From: Bacteroidetes bacterium QS_3_64_15
GTDB taxonomy: Bacteria; Bacteroidota; Rhodothermia; Rhodothermales; Salinibacteraceae
Assembly: GCA_003022565.1 (NCBI GenBank)
Contig: PXTN01000063.1
Location: 1-50,422 of the forward strand
Direction of reading: 5' to 3'
DNA: 50,422 nucleotides
Shown: positions 34,801 through 44,026 of the stretch, in pieces
How the letters are laid out: every line of letters starts with the position of its first letter
How positions within the stretch are numbered: the stretch's first letter is position 1
The notes under the pieces: generated by a model
What the model was told of the DNA's origin: nothing
Databases searched by the model: none
The model's input: the letters and a program-made list of their open reading frames with translations, nothing else
Translations under genes and position numbers: made by a program

Positions 34801-36168
34801 CACCGCCGCAAGGCTCTCCTCGATCTCCTCGTCCGGCAGTTCAAAGTCGGCCAGCGCCCCGTTCCGAAAGTCTTCGTACGCGCTGAGGTCGAAGTGGCCG
34901 TGGCCGCACAGGTTGAAGACGATCGTCTTCTTCTCGCCAGCCTCCTTCGCCTTGAGCGCCTCCTCCCGGGCCCCCCACACGGCGTGGCCGGCCTCCGGCG
35001 CCGGCAGGATGCCCTCGCACTGCACAAACTCCTCGCAGCTCTCGAACATCGGGATCTGCGGCGTGCTCGTGGCCTCGATGAGCCCTGCGTCCAGGAGCGC
35101 ACTGATCTGCGGACTCATGCCGTGGTAGCGCAGCCCGCCGGAGTGGATGGGCGGCGGTACGAAGTCGTGCCCCAGCGTGTGCATCTTCATCATCGGTGTC
35201 ATCATGGCCGTGTCGCCGAAATCGTACTCGTAGTGCCCCTTCGTGAGGGTGGGCGTGGCGGTCGGCTCCACGGCCACGATGCGGGGCAGGGATGCGTCGC
35301 CGTCCACGTGCCGCTCCAGAAAGGGATAGAAGAACCCAGCAAAGTTGCTGCCGCCGCCGGTACAGCCCACGAGTACGTCCGGCTCCCCGGCCCCCGCCTG
35401 CTCCAACTGTTTCCGCACCTCCTGCCCAATCACCGTCTGGTGCAGCAGAACGTGGTTCAGCACGCTGCCGAGGGAGTACTTCGTCGCCGGGTCCTGCGCG
35501 GCGCGCTCGACCGCTTCGCTGATGGCGATGCCCAGGCTGCCGCTCGTGTCGGGATCGTCCGCGAGCACCTCACGCCCGGCCTGCGTCTTCTCGCTGGGGC
35601 TGGGCGTCACCGTCGCGCCCCACGTTTCCATCATCACGCGCCGGTAGGGCTTCTGCTCGTAGCTGATGCGCACCATGTAGACCTCGCAGTCGAGGTCGTA
35701 CATCTGCGTGGCGAAGCTGAGCGCGCTCCCCCACTGCCCGGCGCCGGTTTCGGTGGTGAGGCGCGTGGTGCCCTCCTCAGCGTTGAAGTAGGCCTGCGGC
35801 ACCGACGTATTGGGCTTGTGACTGCCGGTGGGGCTCACGCCCTCATACTTGTAGAAGATTTTTGCTGGAGTGTCCAGCTGCTCCTCCCAGCGGCGGGCGC
35901 GGTACATGGGGGTGGGCCGCCAGAGGCGATACACGTCGCGTACGGGCTCGGGGATGGGAACGTGCCGCTCGGTGCCCATCTCCTGGGCCACGAGCGCCTC
36001 AGGGAAGATGGCCCCAAAGTCGGCGGGTCCGGCGGGCTCGTGCGTCTCCGGGTTGAGCACCGGCGGCAGCTCGGCGCCCAGCGCCCCCAAGTCGGCGTTA
36101 ATGTTGTACCAGTGCTCGGGAATCTCCGACTCGGAGAGAAGAAACTTCGTCTGCTTGTCGTCGGGCAT
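34786..36168 (-). CDS. TrpB2-type tryptophan synthase beta-like enzyme
   Basis: PLP enzyme of 460 residues, the long TrpB2 type rather than the standard TrpB1. It can make tryptophan from indole and serine and often works without a TrpA partner. The cofactor Lys is K118 in [16 protein letters not shown]. Further marks are [20 protein letters not shown], the phosphate-binding [37 protein letters not shown], and [14 protein letters not shown] at the end. The N-terminal 50 residues ([15 protein letters not shown]) are specific to this subgroup. The ATG at 36168 is chosen for that; the upstream frame is not protein-like. No other trp gene is adjacent. Confidence 0.93.
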   Translation of the reverse strand: MPDDKQTKFLLSESEIPEHWYNINADLGALGAELPPVLNPETHEPAGPADFGAIFPEALVAQEMGTERHVPIPEPVRDVYRLWRPTPMYRARRWEEQLDTPAKIFYKYEGVSPTGSHKPNTSVPQAYFNAEEGTTRLTTETGAGQWGSALSFATQMYDLDCEVYMVRISYEQKPYRRVMMETWGATVTPSPSEKTQAGREVLADDPDTSGSLGIAISEAVERAAQDPATKYSLGSVLNHVLLHQTVIGQEVRKQLEQAGAGEPDVLVGCTGGGSNFAGFFYPFLERHVDGDASLPRIVAVEPTATPTLTKGHYEYDFGDTAMMTPMMKMHTLGHDFVPPPIHSGGLRYHGMSPQISALLDAGLIEATSTPQIPMFESCEEFVQCEGILPAPEAGHAVWGAREEALKAKEAGEKKTIVFNLCGHGHFDLSAYEDFRNGALADFELPDEEIEESLAAVPSVE

Positions 36169-36600
36169 TGGAAGGAGGGACTGTTGAGAAGGACGAGAGA
36201 GCGGACCCGTAAGATCGATCCTTCGTGCCAAACGGTCAAGACCTCGGCGCCCGCAGATTGGAAGATGAGGTAAGGGAGGAGAAAGAAGGCCGTGGTTTGC
36301 ATCGCGAGCCCGAATGAACCTCAGCGTACGAACTCGTGCCGAAGGAGAACTCGTGCCGGAGGAACGATGACTTGGCTTTTCTGCGGTCGGCGTTGTACGA
36401 CGACCTCGTCGACGCCAACCGGGCGCTGTACTGTAAAGACGGCCTGGGGCTGCAGGGAATCGGTGGGGGTGGGCACCTGCACGGGCGGATGCACCGGCAG
36501 ACGCCCCTCCTGCTGACAATGATGGCGCGCGAGGGTCCGGTGCCGAGCCCTCTGGTAACGCTCGATGAGGCTGGGCTCCTCGGCATCGCCGGACGGACCA
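36169..36600. other. Gap upstream of the TrpB2 gene
   Basis: 432 bp without a supported gene. It carries a tandem duplication of 17 bp at 36330-36363. Open frames crossing it on either strand overlap lepA or trpB2 in other frames and look random. The promoter of trpB2 probably lies in the left part. Confidence 0.45.
36330..36363. repeat. Tandem duplication of a 17-mer
   Basis: GAACTCGTGCCGAAGGA (36330-36346) is followed directly by GAACTCGTGCCGGAGGA (36347-36363), one mismatch. No third copy is visible. It could be two operator half-sites or a recent slippage duplication. Confidence 0.7.
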
Positions 36601-38415
36601 CTAGTCCTCGTCCATCGACAAAATGGCGAGGAAGGCTTCCTGCGGCACGTCGATCTCGCCCATCTGCTTCATGCGCTTCTTGCCTTCCTTCTGCTCCTCC
36701 AGTAGCTTCTTCTTCCGGGTCACGTCGCCGCCGTAGCACTTGGCCGTCACGTCCTTGCGCTGGGCCTTGATCGTCTCGCGGGCCACGATGCGGCGCCCAA
36801 TCGACGCCTGGATGGGCACCTCGTACAGCTGGCGGGGGATGACGTCCTTGAGCTCCTTGGCGAGCTTGCGCCCCACCTCGTGCGCCTTGTCGCGGTGGAC
36901 GATCGTGGAGAGCGGTTCGGCCGGCTTCTCGTCGATCAGGATGCTGAGCTTCACGAGGTCACTCTGGCGGTACTCCAGCACCTCGTAGTCGAAGGAGGCG
37001 TAGCCACGGCTCGCGCTCTTGAGGTTGTCGTAGAAGTCGAACACGATTTCCGCAAGCGGAAGCTCATACTCCAGCTTCACCGTCTGGCTGTCGAGCCAGC
37101 GCTGACTCCCGTACTCGCCCCGCCGATCCTCGCAAAGCTCGATGATGTTGCCGATGTGGTCGCTCGGGGTAATGATGTCGGCCGCCACGTACGGCTCGTA
37201 CACCGTCTCGATGTCGCCGTAGTGGGGCATCTCCTCGGGCTTGTCTACGGTCACCGTCTTCTTTTCCCCGCGCTCCTCCACGTCTACGTGGTACTCCACG
37301 TTGGGGACCGTAGTGATGATGTCGAGGTCGAACTCGCGCTCCAGCCGCTCCTGAATGATCTCCATGTGCAGCAGGCCCAGGAAGCCGACCCGAAACCCGA
37401 AGCCGAGGGCGGCGGAGCTCTCGGCCTGGTACGTGAGCGAGGCGTCGTTGAGGTGCAGCTTTTCGAGCGCGCCGCGCAGCTCCTCGAAGTCGTCGGTATC
37501 GGTGGGGTAGATGCCGCTGAAGACCATCGGCTTCACCTCCTCGAAGCCCGGGATGGGCTCCTCGGCGGGGTCGTCGGCCTTCGTGATCGTGTCGCCAACG
37601 CGGGTGTCCTGGATGTCTTTGATGGAGCCGATGATGTAGCCCACGTCGCCCGCCGTGAGGGTGTCCACCTTCTGCCGCCCCATGCGCAGGATGCCCAGTT
37701 CCTCGGCGTCGTGCTGCTTCTGGTTCGACATGAACTCCATTGCGTCGCCCTGCTCCAGGGTGCCGTCGAAGACGCGGGCGTAGACGACAGAGCCGCGGTA
37801 CGAGTCGTAAATGGAGTCGAAAATGAGGGCGCGCAGGGGATCGTCCGGATCGCCGGCGGGGGGCGGAATGCGGCCGATGAGGAGGTCGAGCATCTCGTCG
37901 ACGCCCTCGCCCGTCTTCGCGCTGATCTGCAGGATGTCCTCGGCGGGCTCGCCAATCAGGTCCTCCAGCGCCTGCGCCACCTCGTCGGGCCGGGCCACGT
38001 CCAGGTCCACCTTGTTGATGACGGGGATGATCTCCAGGTCCTGTTCCAGGGCCAGCCACAGGTTGGAGATGGTCTGCGCCTCGATCCCCTGCGCAGCGTC
38101 GACCAGCAGGATGGCCCCCTCGCACGCCTTGAGCGCCCGGCTCACCTCGTAGGTAAAGTCGACGTGGCCGGGGGTGTCGATGAGGTTGAGCGTGTACTCC
38201 TCCCCGTCCGCGGCCATGTACGGCATGCGCACGGCGTGGCTTTTGATGGTGATGCCCCGCTCGCGCTCCAGGTCCATGTCGTCGAGCGTCTGCTCTTCCA
38301 TCTCGCGCTCGGTAATCGTCCCCGTGCGCTCGAGCAGGCGATCGGCCAGGGTGCTCTTCCCGTGGTCGATGTGCGCGATGATACAGAAATTGCGGATGTT
38401 CGAACGATCAGGCAT
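36601..38415 (-). CDS. lepA: Elongation factor 4 (ribosome back-translocase)
   Basis: Translational GTPase of 604 residues, the normal LepA length of about 600. It acts on stalled or mis-translocated ribosomes. In order: G1 [19 protein letters not shown], switch region [12 protein letters not shown]3 [17 protein letters not shown]4 [13 protein letters not shown], then domain II, domains III/V with [20 protein letters not shown], and the LepA-specific C-terminal domain ([30 protein letters not shown] split over two motifs). There is no domain IV, as expected. The start at 38415 ([15 protein letters not shown]) is chosen over an in-frame ATG three codons earlier by family length. lspA lies upstream on the same strand, 231 bp away. 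Confidence 0.97.
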   Translation of the reverse strand: MPDRSNIRNFCIIAHIDHGKSTLADRLLERTGTITEREMEEQTLDDMDLERERGITIKSHAVRMPYMAADGEEYTLNLIDTPGHVDFTYEVSRALKACEGAILLVDAAQGIEAQTISNLWLALEQDLEIIPVINKVDLDVARPDEVAQALEDLIGEPAEDILQISAKTGEGVDEMLDLLIGRIPPPAGDPDDPLRALIFDSIYDSYRGSVVYARVFDGTLEQGDAMEFMSNQKQHDAEELGILRMGRQKVDTLTAGDVGYIIGSIKDIQDTRVGDTITKADDPAEEPIPGFEEVKPMVFSGIYPTDTDDFEELRGALEKLHLNDASLTYQAESSAALGFGFRVGFLGLLHMEIIQERLEREFDLDIITTVPNVEYHVDVEERGEKKTVTVDKPEEMPHYGDIETVYEPYVAADIITPSDHIGNIIELCEDRRGEYGSQRWLDSQTVKLEYELPLAEIVFDFYDNLKSASRGYASFDYEVLEYRQSDLVKLSILIDEKPAEPLSTIVHRDKAHEVGRKLAKELKDVIPRQLYEVPIQASIGRRIVARETIKAQRKDVTAKCYGGDVTRKKKLLEEQKEGKKRMKQMGEIDVPQEAFLAILSMDED

Positions 38416-38646
38416 GAGGCACACAGGCCATCGAAACTACATCCAGCGAAAAGCCGTGGGGCGCCCCTATCGTTGTGAGCCGCCCCGGAGAGCGTCTCGG
38501 AATCGGAAGGCTGTAACGGACCGCCCCCCATCACGTTGCACACCGGCGCGGGACGGCCCGGAACGAGGCGCGATCGGGACCGCATGAGGTCTAGACGCCG
38601 CCGCGCAGCGGTCCCGGACGGAAAGACGTCACCGGAGCTTAACCGT

Positions 38647-39393
38647 CTACGTATGCTCCTCCTGCACGGTCCAGAACGGCGCGTCGTTCTGAGGGACCGT
38701 TCCATTGGTGCGTCCGCGGGACGCCTGCTCCGACAGAGCCGACGGTACGCTCGGAGGCGAGCCGATGTCCCGCCCAAGGTCCGAAAACACCGACGAGGGC
38801 ACCTTTCGGGTCTGCACCGCCCGGCGTAGTGACGCCGCCTGTTTCCGCTTGCGCTCAGCCCGCCGACGGTCGTGAAAGGACTGGTGGAAGATCAGGACCC
38901 CCACGACGCCGAGGACGATTGACATGTCGGCGACGTTCCAGATCGGGAAGAGCTCCAGGTACGAGCCCCCCACGAAGGGAATGCTCCGCGGAATGAAGCC
39001 CTGCCAGAGGCTCACGTGGATGAAGTCGACCACACGACCGGTAAACCAGGGGCCGTAATCGAGGAGGACGCCGTAGAACACGCGGTCGATGATGTTGCCG
39101 AGGGCTCCGCCGAGGATGAAGGCCAGGCTCCAGCGATAGGGGGCGTAGTCGTTCCGCACCTGATAGACGTACGCGGCCACGAGGACGGTCGCTACGAGCG
39201 AGAGAGCCGTCACGGTGCCGGGCGGGCCAATCCTGATGCCGAAAGCCATCCCCGGGTTTTCCGTGAAGGTCAACCGGAGCCAGTCTCCGAGAAGCGAAAT
39301 GGACTGCTCGCGGTACATGAACTGCAGGACCGCCGCTTTGGTGGCCTGATCGAGGAGTACGATGGCCCCGGAAATCCAAAAGACGCGCATCAT
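38647..39393 (-). CDS. lspA: Lipoprotein signal peptidase (signal peptidase II)
   Basis: Inner-membrane aspartyl protease that removes signal peptides from diacylglyceryl-modified prolipoproteins, such as the lipoproteins encoded in this window. Four membrane helices are visible. Motifs: LLDQATKAAV, TFTENPGMAFG, GNIIDRVFYG, then the catalytic Asp pair D123 in GRVVDFIHV and D156 in FPIWNVADMSI. 248 residues is long for the family (about 160-200). The extra 75 residues after the last helix form a polar Arg/Lys-rich then Ser/Pro-rich cytosolic tail (ERKRKQAASLRRAV). MM at the start leaves two adjacent ATGs, 39393 and 39390. It lies between nadE and lepA on the same strand. Confidence 0.94.
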   Translation of the reverse strand: MMRVFWISGAIVLLDQATKAAVLQFMYREQSISLLGDWLRLTFTENPGMAFGIRIGPPGTVTALSLVATVLVAAYVYQVRNDYAPYRWSLAFILGGALGNIIDRVFYGVLLDYGPWFTGRVVDFIHVSLWQGFIPRSIPFVGGSYLELFPIWNVADMSIVLGVVGVLIFHQSFHDRRRAERKRKQAASLRRAVQTRKVPSSVFSDLGRDIGSPPSVPSALSEQASRGRTNGTVPQNDAPFWTVQEEHT

Positions 39394-39479
39394 TCAGTGG
39401 GATGAGAGGAGTAAGGGAGCGGGGGACGCGTGCTTGGGTAGCGCCCGCAATGGAAGAATGGCGTGTAGCGCCGACGGTG

Positions 39480-41183
39480 CTACGAGCGTGAGACCGCCTC
39501 TTCGGCAGCGAGGGCTTCCCCGACCTCGCGGTCCCACTCCATGACAATGGGAATACGCCGGCCGATGCCGAAGGCTTTCTCCGTGACGCGGAGGCCAGGA
39601 GGGGCCTGACGACGCTTGTATTCGTTCTGGTCGACCTGACGGAGCACGTCGCGCACGAGCTCTTCGTCGATGCCGGTCTCATTTACAATCGTGCCCAGCT
39701 CTTTCTTCTGCTCGATGTAGCGCTTGAGGATGGCGTCGAGCACCTCGTAGGGCAGCAGCGTGTCGGTGTCTTTCTGCCCCTCCTTCAGCTCCGCCGACGG
39801 CGGCTTGTTGATCGTGTTCTGCGGGATCACGCTCCGTCCGGCCCGCTCGTTGATGTGGTGGGCCAGCCTGTAGACCCGTGTCTTAAGCACGTCACTGAGG
39901 ACGGCCACCCCGCCGTTTGTGTCGCCGTAGAGCGTGACGTAGCCGACGGCCATCTCGCTCTTGTTGCCCGTCGACAGTAGAAGGTGGCCGAACTTGTTGG
40001 AGAGGGCCATGAGCGTGACGCCCCGGGCGCGGGACTGGATGTTTTCCTCGGCCGCGCCGGGCTCGGTCCCTGCAAATTCGTCGGCCAGCATCTCGTCGAA
40101 GGCGTCGACCGCCGGCTCGATGGAGATCTCCTTGAACTCGATGCCCAGGTTCTCGGCGAGCTGTTCCGAGTCGGTGACGGAGCCGTCTGAGGAGATCTCG
40201 GAGGGCATGGTGACGCCGACGACGCGCTCCGGCCCCAACGCCTCGACGGCCAACGCGCAGGTGACCGCCGAGTCGATCCCGCCGGAGAGGCCCATGAGCG
40301 CCTTGTCGAAGATGCCGGTCTTCTCGTAGTAATCGCGGATGCCGAGGACGAGGGCATCGTGTAGGTCGGCAACGGTGTCGCGGTCGGTCATGCAGGCCTC
40401 GGCGGGCGCCTCGGTGTCCCAGAGGAGCAAATCCTCCTCGAACGAGGCGGCGCACGCCACCTGCGTGCCGTCGGCGGCGTGGACGCGGCTGTCGCCGTCG
40501 TAGATGATCTCGGTGTTGGCCCCCACTTGGTTGCAGAGGAGAAACGGCCGCTCGTGCCGGCGGCAGATGTGCTCTACCAGCTCATTTCGCACTGTGTGCT
40601 TGCCGATTGAAAACGGCGAGGCGCTGATGTTGACGAAGAGGTCCGGATCCTGCGTCCCCAGCTCGGCAACTGGGTCGCACTCGTAGCGGTGACCGTTGTT
40701 GAAGCCTTCCGGGTGGTGCACGTTCCACATGTCCTCGCAGACGTGCAGCCCCAACCGTACCCCGCGCCACTCCACGATATCGCGTGTTTCGGCTGGGTCG
40801 AAGTGGCGGTGCTCGTCGAAGATGTCGTAGGTGGGAAGCAGGGTCTTGCAAACACGGTCCTGCAGCTGCCCGTCTTCGAAGAGGAGGGCAGCGTTGTGGA
40901 GCGGCTTGCCGTACGCATCGGGGTTGGGAACCGGCGCGCCGATGATGATCCCAAGGTCCGGCGGCACGTGCTGCGCGATGTAATCGACCGTCCGCTGCGT
41001 GGCTTTTCGGAAGAACGGATTCTCGAGAAGGTCCTCGGGGGGGTACCCCGTCACGCTAAGTTCAGGAAAGACGACAAGATCGGCACCATGGTTGTGCGCC
41101 TGGCGCGCGTACTCGAGAATGAGCTCCCGGTTGCCTTCCAGGTCGCCGACGGTGGGATTAACCTGAGCAAGCGCAATCTTCAT
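39480..41183 (-). CDS. nadE: Glutamine-dependent NAD+ synthetase
   Basis: Last step of NAD synthesis: amidation of deamido-NAD using ammonia channelled from glutamine. 567 residues with two domains. The N-terminal nitrilase/glutaminase has the Glu-Lys-Cys triad in VVFPELSVTGYPPEDLL, VCKTLLPTYDIFDEHRHF and GLHVCEDMWN. The C-terminal synthetase has PP-loop MGLSGGIDSAVTCALAVEAL and GNKSEMAVGYVTLYGDTNGG with LLSTGNKSE for ATP and substrate binding. The ATG at 41183 gives MKIALAQVNPTVGDLEGNRE, the standard nitrilase start. The first 111 bp of this gene occur again at 42390-42500 in the same orientation (see the pseudogene there). It forms the left border of an accessory region. Confidence 0.95.
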   Translation of the reverse strand: MKIALAQVNPTVGDLEGNRELILEYARQAHNHGADLVVFPELSVTGYPPEDLLENPFFRKATQRTVDYIAQHVPPDLGIIIGAPVPNPDAYGKPLHNAALLFEDGQLQDRVCKTLLPTYDIFDEHRHFDPAETRDIVEWRGVRLGLHVCEDMWNVHHPEGFNNGHRYECDPVAELGTQDPDLFVNISASPFSIGKHTVRNELVEHICRRHERPFLLCNQVGANTEIIYDGDSRVHAADGTQVACAASFEEDLLLWDTEAPAEACMTDRDTVADLHDALVLGIRDYYEKTGIFDKALMGLSGGIDSAVTCALAVEALGPERVVGVTMPSEISSDGSVTDSEQLAENLGIEFKEISIEPAVDAFDEMLADEFAGTEPGAAEENIQSRARGVTLMALSNKFGHLLLSTGNKSEMAVGYVTLYGDTNGGVAVLSDVLKTRVYRLAHHINERAGRSVIPQNTINKPPSAELKEGQKDTDTLLPYEVLDAILKRYIEQKKELGTIVNETGIDEELVRDVLRQVDQNEYKRRQAPPGLRVTEKAFGIGRRIPIVMEWDREVGEALAAEEAVSRS

Positions 41184-41411
41184 GGGCGTGGCTGACGCTG
41201 TTCGAAAATCGTCCGCAGAGTATCTCACACGCCCGGTGTTAATGGTGCGTTCCGGGGCGGCGGAAAACGTGCACGGGATGCCGCTGCTCATCCTCCGATC
41301 GGGGGCGCTCTGACCAGGCTGAAGACGGCACCCCCGAACGCCAAGCCCCCCAGATCCAGTTCCAGTCGATCATCGGCGGGTCGGAACGAGACGAAGGGAC
41401 GCAATGAGACG

Positions 41412-41604
41412 CTACGGTGCTGCGTCGCGCAGCGTCACCGAAACGGGGGACGCGGACTGACTCTGACTCACGTTGAGGATGGAGACGCCGATCACATGCC
41501 CCTCCGGGTCCACTCGGTCTCTCGAACGTAGCCTCTTTCTGCTCAAAGAGCATCTCCAGGGAATCGCCCTCGCGGTCGTACCAGACGGTCACGTCCCTGT
41601 CCAT
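41412..41604 (-). pseudogene. DUF2283 family gene, frameshifted
   Basis: From the ATG at 41604 the frame reads MDRDVTVWYDREGDSLEMLF then EQKEATF, the typical start of a DUF2283 protein. It then leaves the family pattern. The other frame restores it: VDPEGHVIGVSILNVSQSQS, ending LRDAAP at the TAG at 41412-41414. Total length is 193 bases (64 codons plus one), so a single-base insertion or two-base deletion lies between about 41500 and 41530. DUF2283 proteins of 60-70 residues are small, mobile and often found with toxin-antitoxin genes. A good GAGGTG site precedes the start. It is 65 bp downstream of hepT on the same strand and probably belonged to the same cassette. Confidence 0.75.
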
Positions 41605-41669
41605 AGCACCTCACCTCGTTTGATCGGGTCCACGAGGTGCGTCGGCAAATATGAGGAGCAGGCGAGTGT

Positions 41670-42017
41670 TCATTCTTCTATTTCGTCCATGATCGTGCGC
41701 AGTTGTCGGCGGACCTCGGGCAGTTCGTCCTGAACGGTGCGCCAGACGATTCGCCGATCGACGTCGCCGTAGTCGTGGATGAGCCTGTCTCGCATCCCTG
41801 CCATTGACGACCACGAGACCTGTGCATACTCGTTGCGAAGCGTTTCGGGGAGCCGCTTCGTCGCTTCGCCGATGATCTCCAACGCCCTTATGATGGCGAA
41901 GACGGTCTTGTCATCGTCCACGAAGGTTTCGTAGGTCGTGCCTTCCACAAACCCCTGCGCTTTTTCAGCGGCATCGAGGATGTCTTCGAGATGGTCGACA
42001 GAGATCCGGTCGGTCAT
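41670..42017 (-). CDS. hepT: HepT-like HEPN ribonuclease toxin
   Basis: A 115-residue all-helical HEPN-domain toxin. The active-site motif R-x4-H-x-Y is complete: R76, H81 and Y83 in MRDRLIHDYGD. In characterised MntA/HepT pairs the toxin is an RNase, and the MntA partner silences it by adding AMP to the Tyr of this motif. The start ATG at 42017 overlaps the stop of mntA by four bases (ATGA arrangement), so the two are translationally coupled, antitoxin first. Other family marks are VFAIIRALEIIGEATKRLP and WSSMAGMRDRL. Everything needed for activity is present, so the module looks functional. Confidence 0.93.
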   Translation of the reverse strand: MTDRISVDHLEDILDAAEKAQGFVEGTTYETFVDDDKTVFAIIRALEIIGEATKRLPETLRNEYAQVSWSSMAGMRDRLIHDYGDVDRRIVWRTVQDELPEVRRQLRTIMDEIEE

Positions 42018-42313
42018 ATCGGCTCGGCCTCCTGCCGCACACGGCCTCTAATGCGGGGCTTGAGGGCGTCCTCCGTGACGAGGTCTACGGACTGTCCGAG
42101 AAGATCGCTCAACGTGCGCTCCAGCTCGATAAAGGCAAGCAGTCCGGGCGGGTCGTCGAACGTGACGAGCACGTCGATGTCGCTGTCGGGGCGCTGTTCA
42201 CCGCGCACGTACGACCCGAACACGGCAAAGGACTCCACTCCGTACTCCTCGCGGAGGGCAGGGAGGTGTTGGCGGAGCGTCTGCCGAATGTCGGCAAAGG
42301 GCGGCGACGGCAT
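42014..42313 (-). CDS. mntA: MntA-like minimal nucleotidyltransferase antitoxin
   Basis: A 99-residue minimal nucleotidyltransferase. The polymerase-beta signature G-S-x10-D-x-D is intact: G33, S34, D45 and D47 in FGSYVRGEQRPDSDIDVLVT. A third acidic residue is expected in the later strand (QSVDLVTEDAL, Asp). It transfers AMP from ATP to the HepT toxin and thereby neutralises it. It is the first gene of the pair and overlaps hepT by 4 bp. A fragment of nadE begins 41 bp to the right of its start codon, on the same strand, suggesting that the module was inserted next to a nadE copy. Confidence 0.92.
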   Translation of the reverse strand: MPSPPFADIRQTLRQHLPALREEYGVESFAVFGSYVRGEQRPDSDIDVLVTFDDPPGLLAFIELERTLSDLLGQSVDLVTEDALKPRIRGRVRQEAEPI

Positions 42314-42353
42314 CGCGGAATCCAGTTATGGGAAGGAGTGAGTGAGCAGTATG

Positions 42354-42500
42354 TTACTGCAGAGTGGAAGAGTGAGGTTCGGTGCTGTCGACGAGATCGG
42401 CGCCGCGGTCGTGCGCCCGGCGGGCATGGTCGAGAGTGAGCTCCCGGTTGCCTTCCAGGTCGCCGACGGTGGGATTAACCTGGACAAGCGCGATGTTCAT
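42354..42500 (-). pseudogene. Truncated duplicate of the 5' end of nadE
   Basis: The 111 bp 42390-42500 align without gaps to 41073-41183, the first 37 codons of nadE, with 15 mismatches (about 86% identity by eye) including one identical block of 45 bases. The copy reads MNIALVQVNPTVGDLEGNRE then LTLDHARRAHDRGADLV. Similarity stops abruptly at 42390 and eleven unrelated codons follow to a TAA at 42354. The synthetase and the rest of the glutaminase domain are gone, so it cannot be an enzyme. Both copies are in the same orientation and bracket the DUF2283/hepT/mntA cassette. Confidence 0.9.
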
Positions 42501-42942
42501 AGATCGATCGGGGACGAATAGGATAACAGATCAAATCAGGTGAGACACGTGCGCATGCTCTTTAGCGTTCCAATATTCTCATGCGAGGACACCCTCTATT
42601 TTCCTGCGGGCCTCCATCTTCGATTCCCGCTCAAAGCCTTGACCGGAACGTCTTCTCTCCCCTTTGCGGGGTGTCCAGTGCCTGTCCCGCCAAGATCGTG
42701 CGCGCGCATCTGTTTGGCCGGCGACGGGACGCCTCCAGCGACCGCTTTACAAAGTATTCCATTTTGGATTCCGGATCCTGAAGGAGAAGTCAGCATTGCA
42801 CTTATCACGCTTGGTCGAATCGGGAAGTCTCTAATAATCGGCGACGACCAGTGCTTGCCCCGAAGACCCTCGCGTGCACGCTTCTCATCGGCGGTTCTAT
42901 CGCAACTGAGCGATCCGTCCAGCGACGACCGTAGAAGGAATC
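42501..42942. other. Gap without supported gene in the accessory region
   Basis: Lower GC than the surrounding genes. One plus frame contains the string HLFGRRRDASSDRFTKYSIL, vaguely like a nucleotidyltransferase motif, but the catalytic residues are missing. Nothing else is recognisable. The right part borders the decayed oxidoreductase gene. Confidence 0.4.
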
Positions 42943-43270
42943 GTGCGAATTGGCATTATTGGAGACACACATCGGTGAAACGGTCGCCGAACGCTTTACA
43001 CAAGCCGGTCACGGGGCTGCTCTCAGATCGGTCTCGTGGCGCATCTTTCGGCGCGCATGTTGAAAGCCTTCAACACGATCTACTAGGAACACTTCAAGGA
43101 TCAGGGCGCCCCTACGAAGCCTCTTGACCAACGGCGATCATTTCCCTGGTGGGAAACAACGAGGCGGCGAAGAGCGTCGCTGCGAATCTCCTCGACTCAG
43201 GTTTGCTCCGATGGACCGGGGCGGTTTAAGAGAGCAGATGCCTGACTGCTTACGGCTTTCTTGGAAATCT
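42943..43270 (+). pseudogene. Decayed NADPH-dependent F420-reductase-like oxidoreductase
   Basis: Fragments of one Rossmann oxidoreductase appear in order but in different frames. From a GTG at 42943: VRIGIIGDT, then after a frame change at 42970, IGETVAERFTQAGHGAA, the dinucleotide-binding N-terminus. In another frame about 43024-43070: SRGASFGAHVESL, like the NSRGPESL segment after the second strand. At 43146-43202: LVGNNEAAKSVAANLLDSG, like the AGDDAEAKATVAALIE segment. After another shift at 43202: FAPMDRGGLREQ, like the VDLGGLRE ending. The central part, about 100 codons in the intact family, is missing. At least three frameshifts plus a deletion rule out function. The assignment is by motif order, from memory of the family. 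Confidence 0.65.
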
Positions 43271-43462
43271 GAGTGCAGTTCTCCAAGGATCGATTTCTCC
43301 TACCTGGGACGAGCAACGCGTCATGCGATGGCAAAATCGGAGAAGGAAGCCACAATCGACCCTCTTCCTTAGTTGGGAGCACATCCTGAGAAAGAATTAC
43401 TTATCAGGTTGAATTTGGCAATTCACTTTCGCTGACCCTCACACGAACTAGAAGGTAATACC

Positions 43463-44026
43463 ATGGCACGCACACAGGATCACGAGAACCTCGTTACAGC
43501 AACATTTGACGACCATGACGCGGCGGATCGCGCGTACGATAAGGTCACCAATCGGTCGGGATACGGCCACGACGACGTCACCATCCTTATGTCCGACGAG
43601 ACGCGCAAGAAGCACTACAAGGACGAGGATATAGAGATTGAAGAAGGAACGAAGGCCGCCGAAGGAGCAGGAGTCGGAGGCGCGACGGGAGGAACCATCG
43701 GGGGGATTGCAGGGGCTCTCATGGCCGCTGGAGGCGCCGTGGCGCTTCCGGGCATTGGTCTCGCCATCTCCGGCCCCTTGGCAGCGGCCTTGGCCGGTGC
43801 AGGGACCGGCGGCGCGGCCGGGTCCATCATTGGTGCGCTGGCGGGAGCTGGCATTTCGGAAGAACGAGCCAAGCGCTACAAGAAAGACATCGAAGAGGGA
43901 CGCGTCGTCCTCGGTGTTAACCCTCAATCGGAGTCGGAAGCCCGCGCCATCGTGAAGGACTGGAAAGAGCTTGGTGCCTACCGTATTCACACAGGGACGT
44001 ACACGTTCGATCCCGGCGCCGTGTAG
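43463..44026 (+). CDS. General-stress-type protein with glycine-zipper core
   Basis: A 187-residue protein. The N-terminus (LVTATFDDHDAADRAYDKVT) and C-terminus (RVVLGVNPQSESEARAIVKD, then WKELGAYRIHTGTYTF) are halves of a ferredoxin-like fold seen in general-stress and DUF1269/YflT-like proteins. Between them lies a Gly/Ala-rich stretch of about 75 residues (GGATGGTIGGIAGALMAAGG, GPLAAALAGAGTGG) forming a glycine zipper that may insert in or bind membrane. A clear AGAAGG ribosome binding site seven bases before the ATG at 43463 sets the start. An intrinsic terminator follows, so it is monocistronic. Function is inferred only as stress related. Confidence 0.75.
   Translation: MARTQDHENLVTATFDDHDAADRAYDKVTNRSGYGHDDVTILMSDETRKKHYKDEDIEIEEGTKAAEGAGVGGATGGTIGGIAGALMAAGGAVALPGIGLAISGPLAAALAGAGTGGAAGSIIGALAGAGISEERAKRYKKDIEEGRVVLGVNPQSESEARAIVKDWKELGAYRIHTGTYTFDPGAV

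Noticed and set aside
41220-41370. Trp-rich minus-strand peptide MIDWNWIWG leading into a hydrophobic stretch
   Set aside because: Needs an extra G in a run of six to stay in frame; too short (about 28 codons) to support without comparison.
42581-42781. Plus-strand string HLFGRRRDASSDRFTKYSIL resembling a nucleotidyltransferase motif
   Set aside because: The G-S and both catalytic Asp positions are missing and no other part of the fold is visible.
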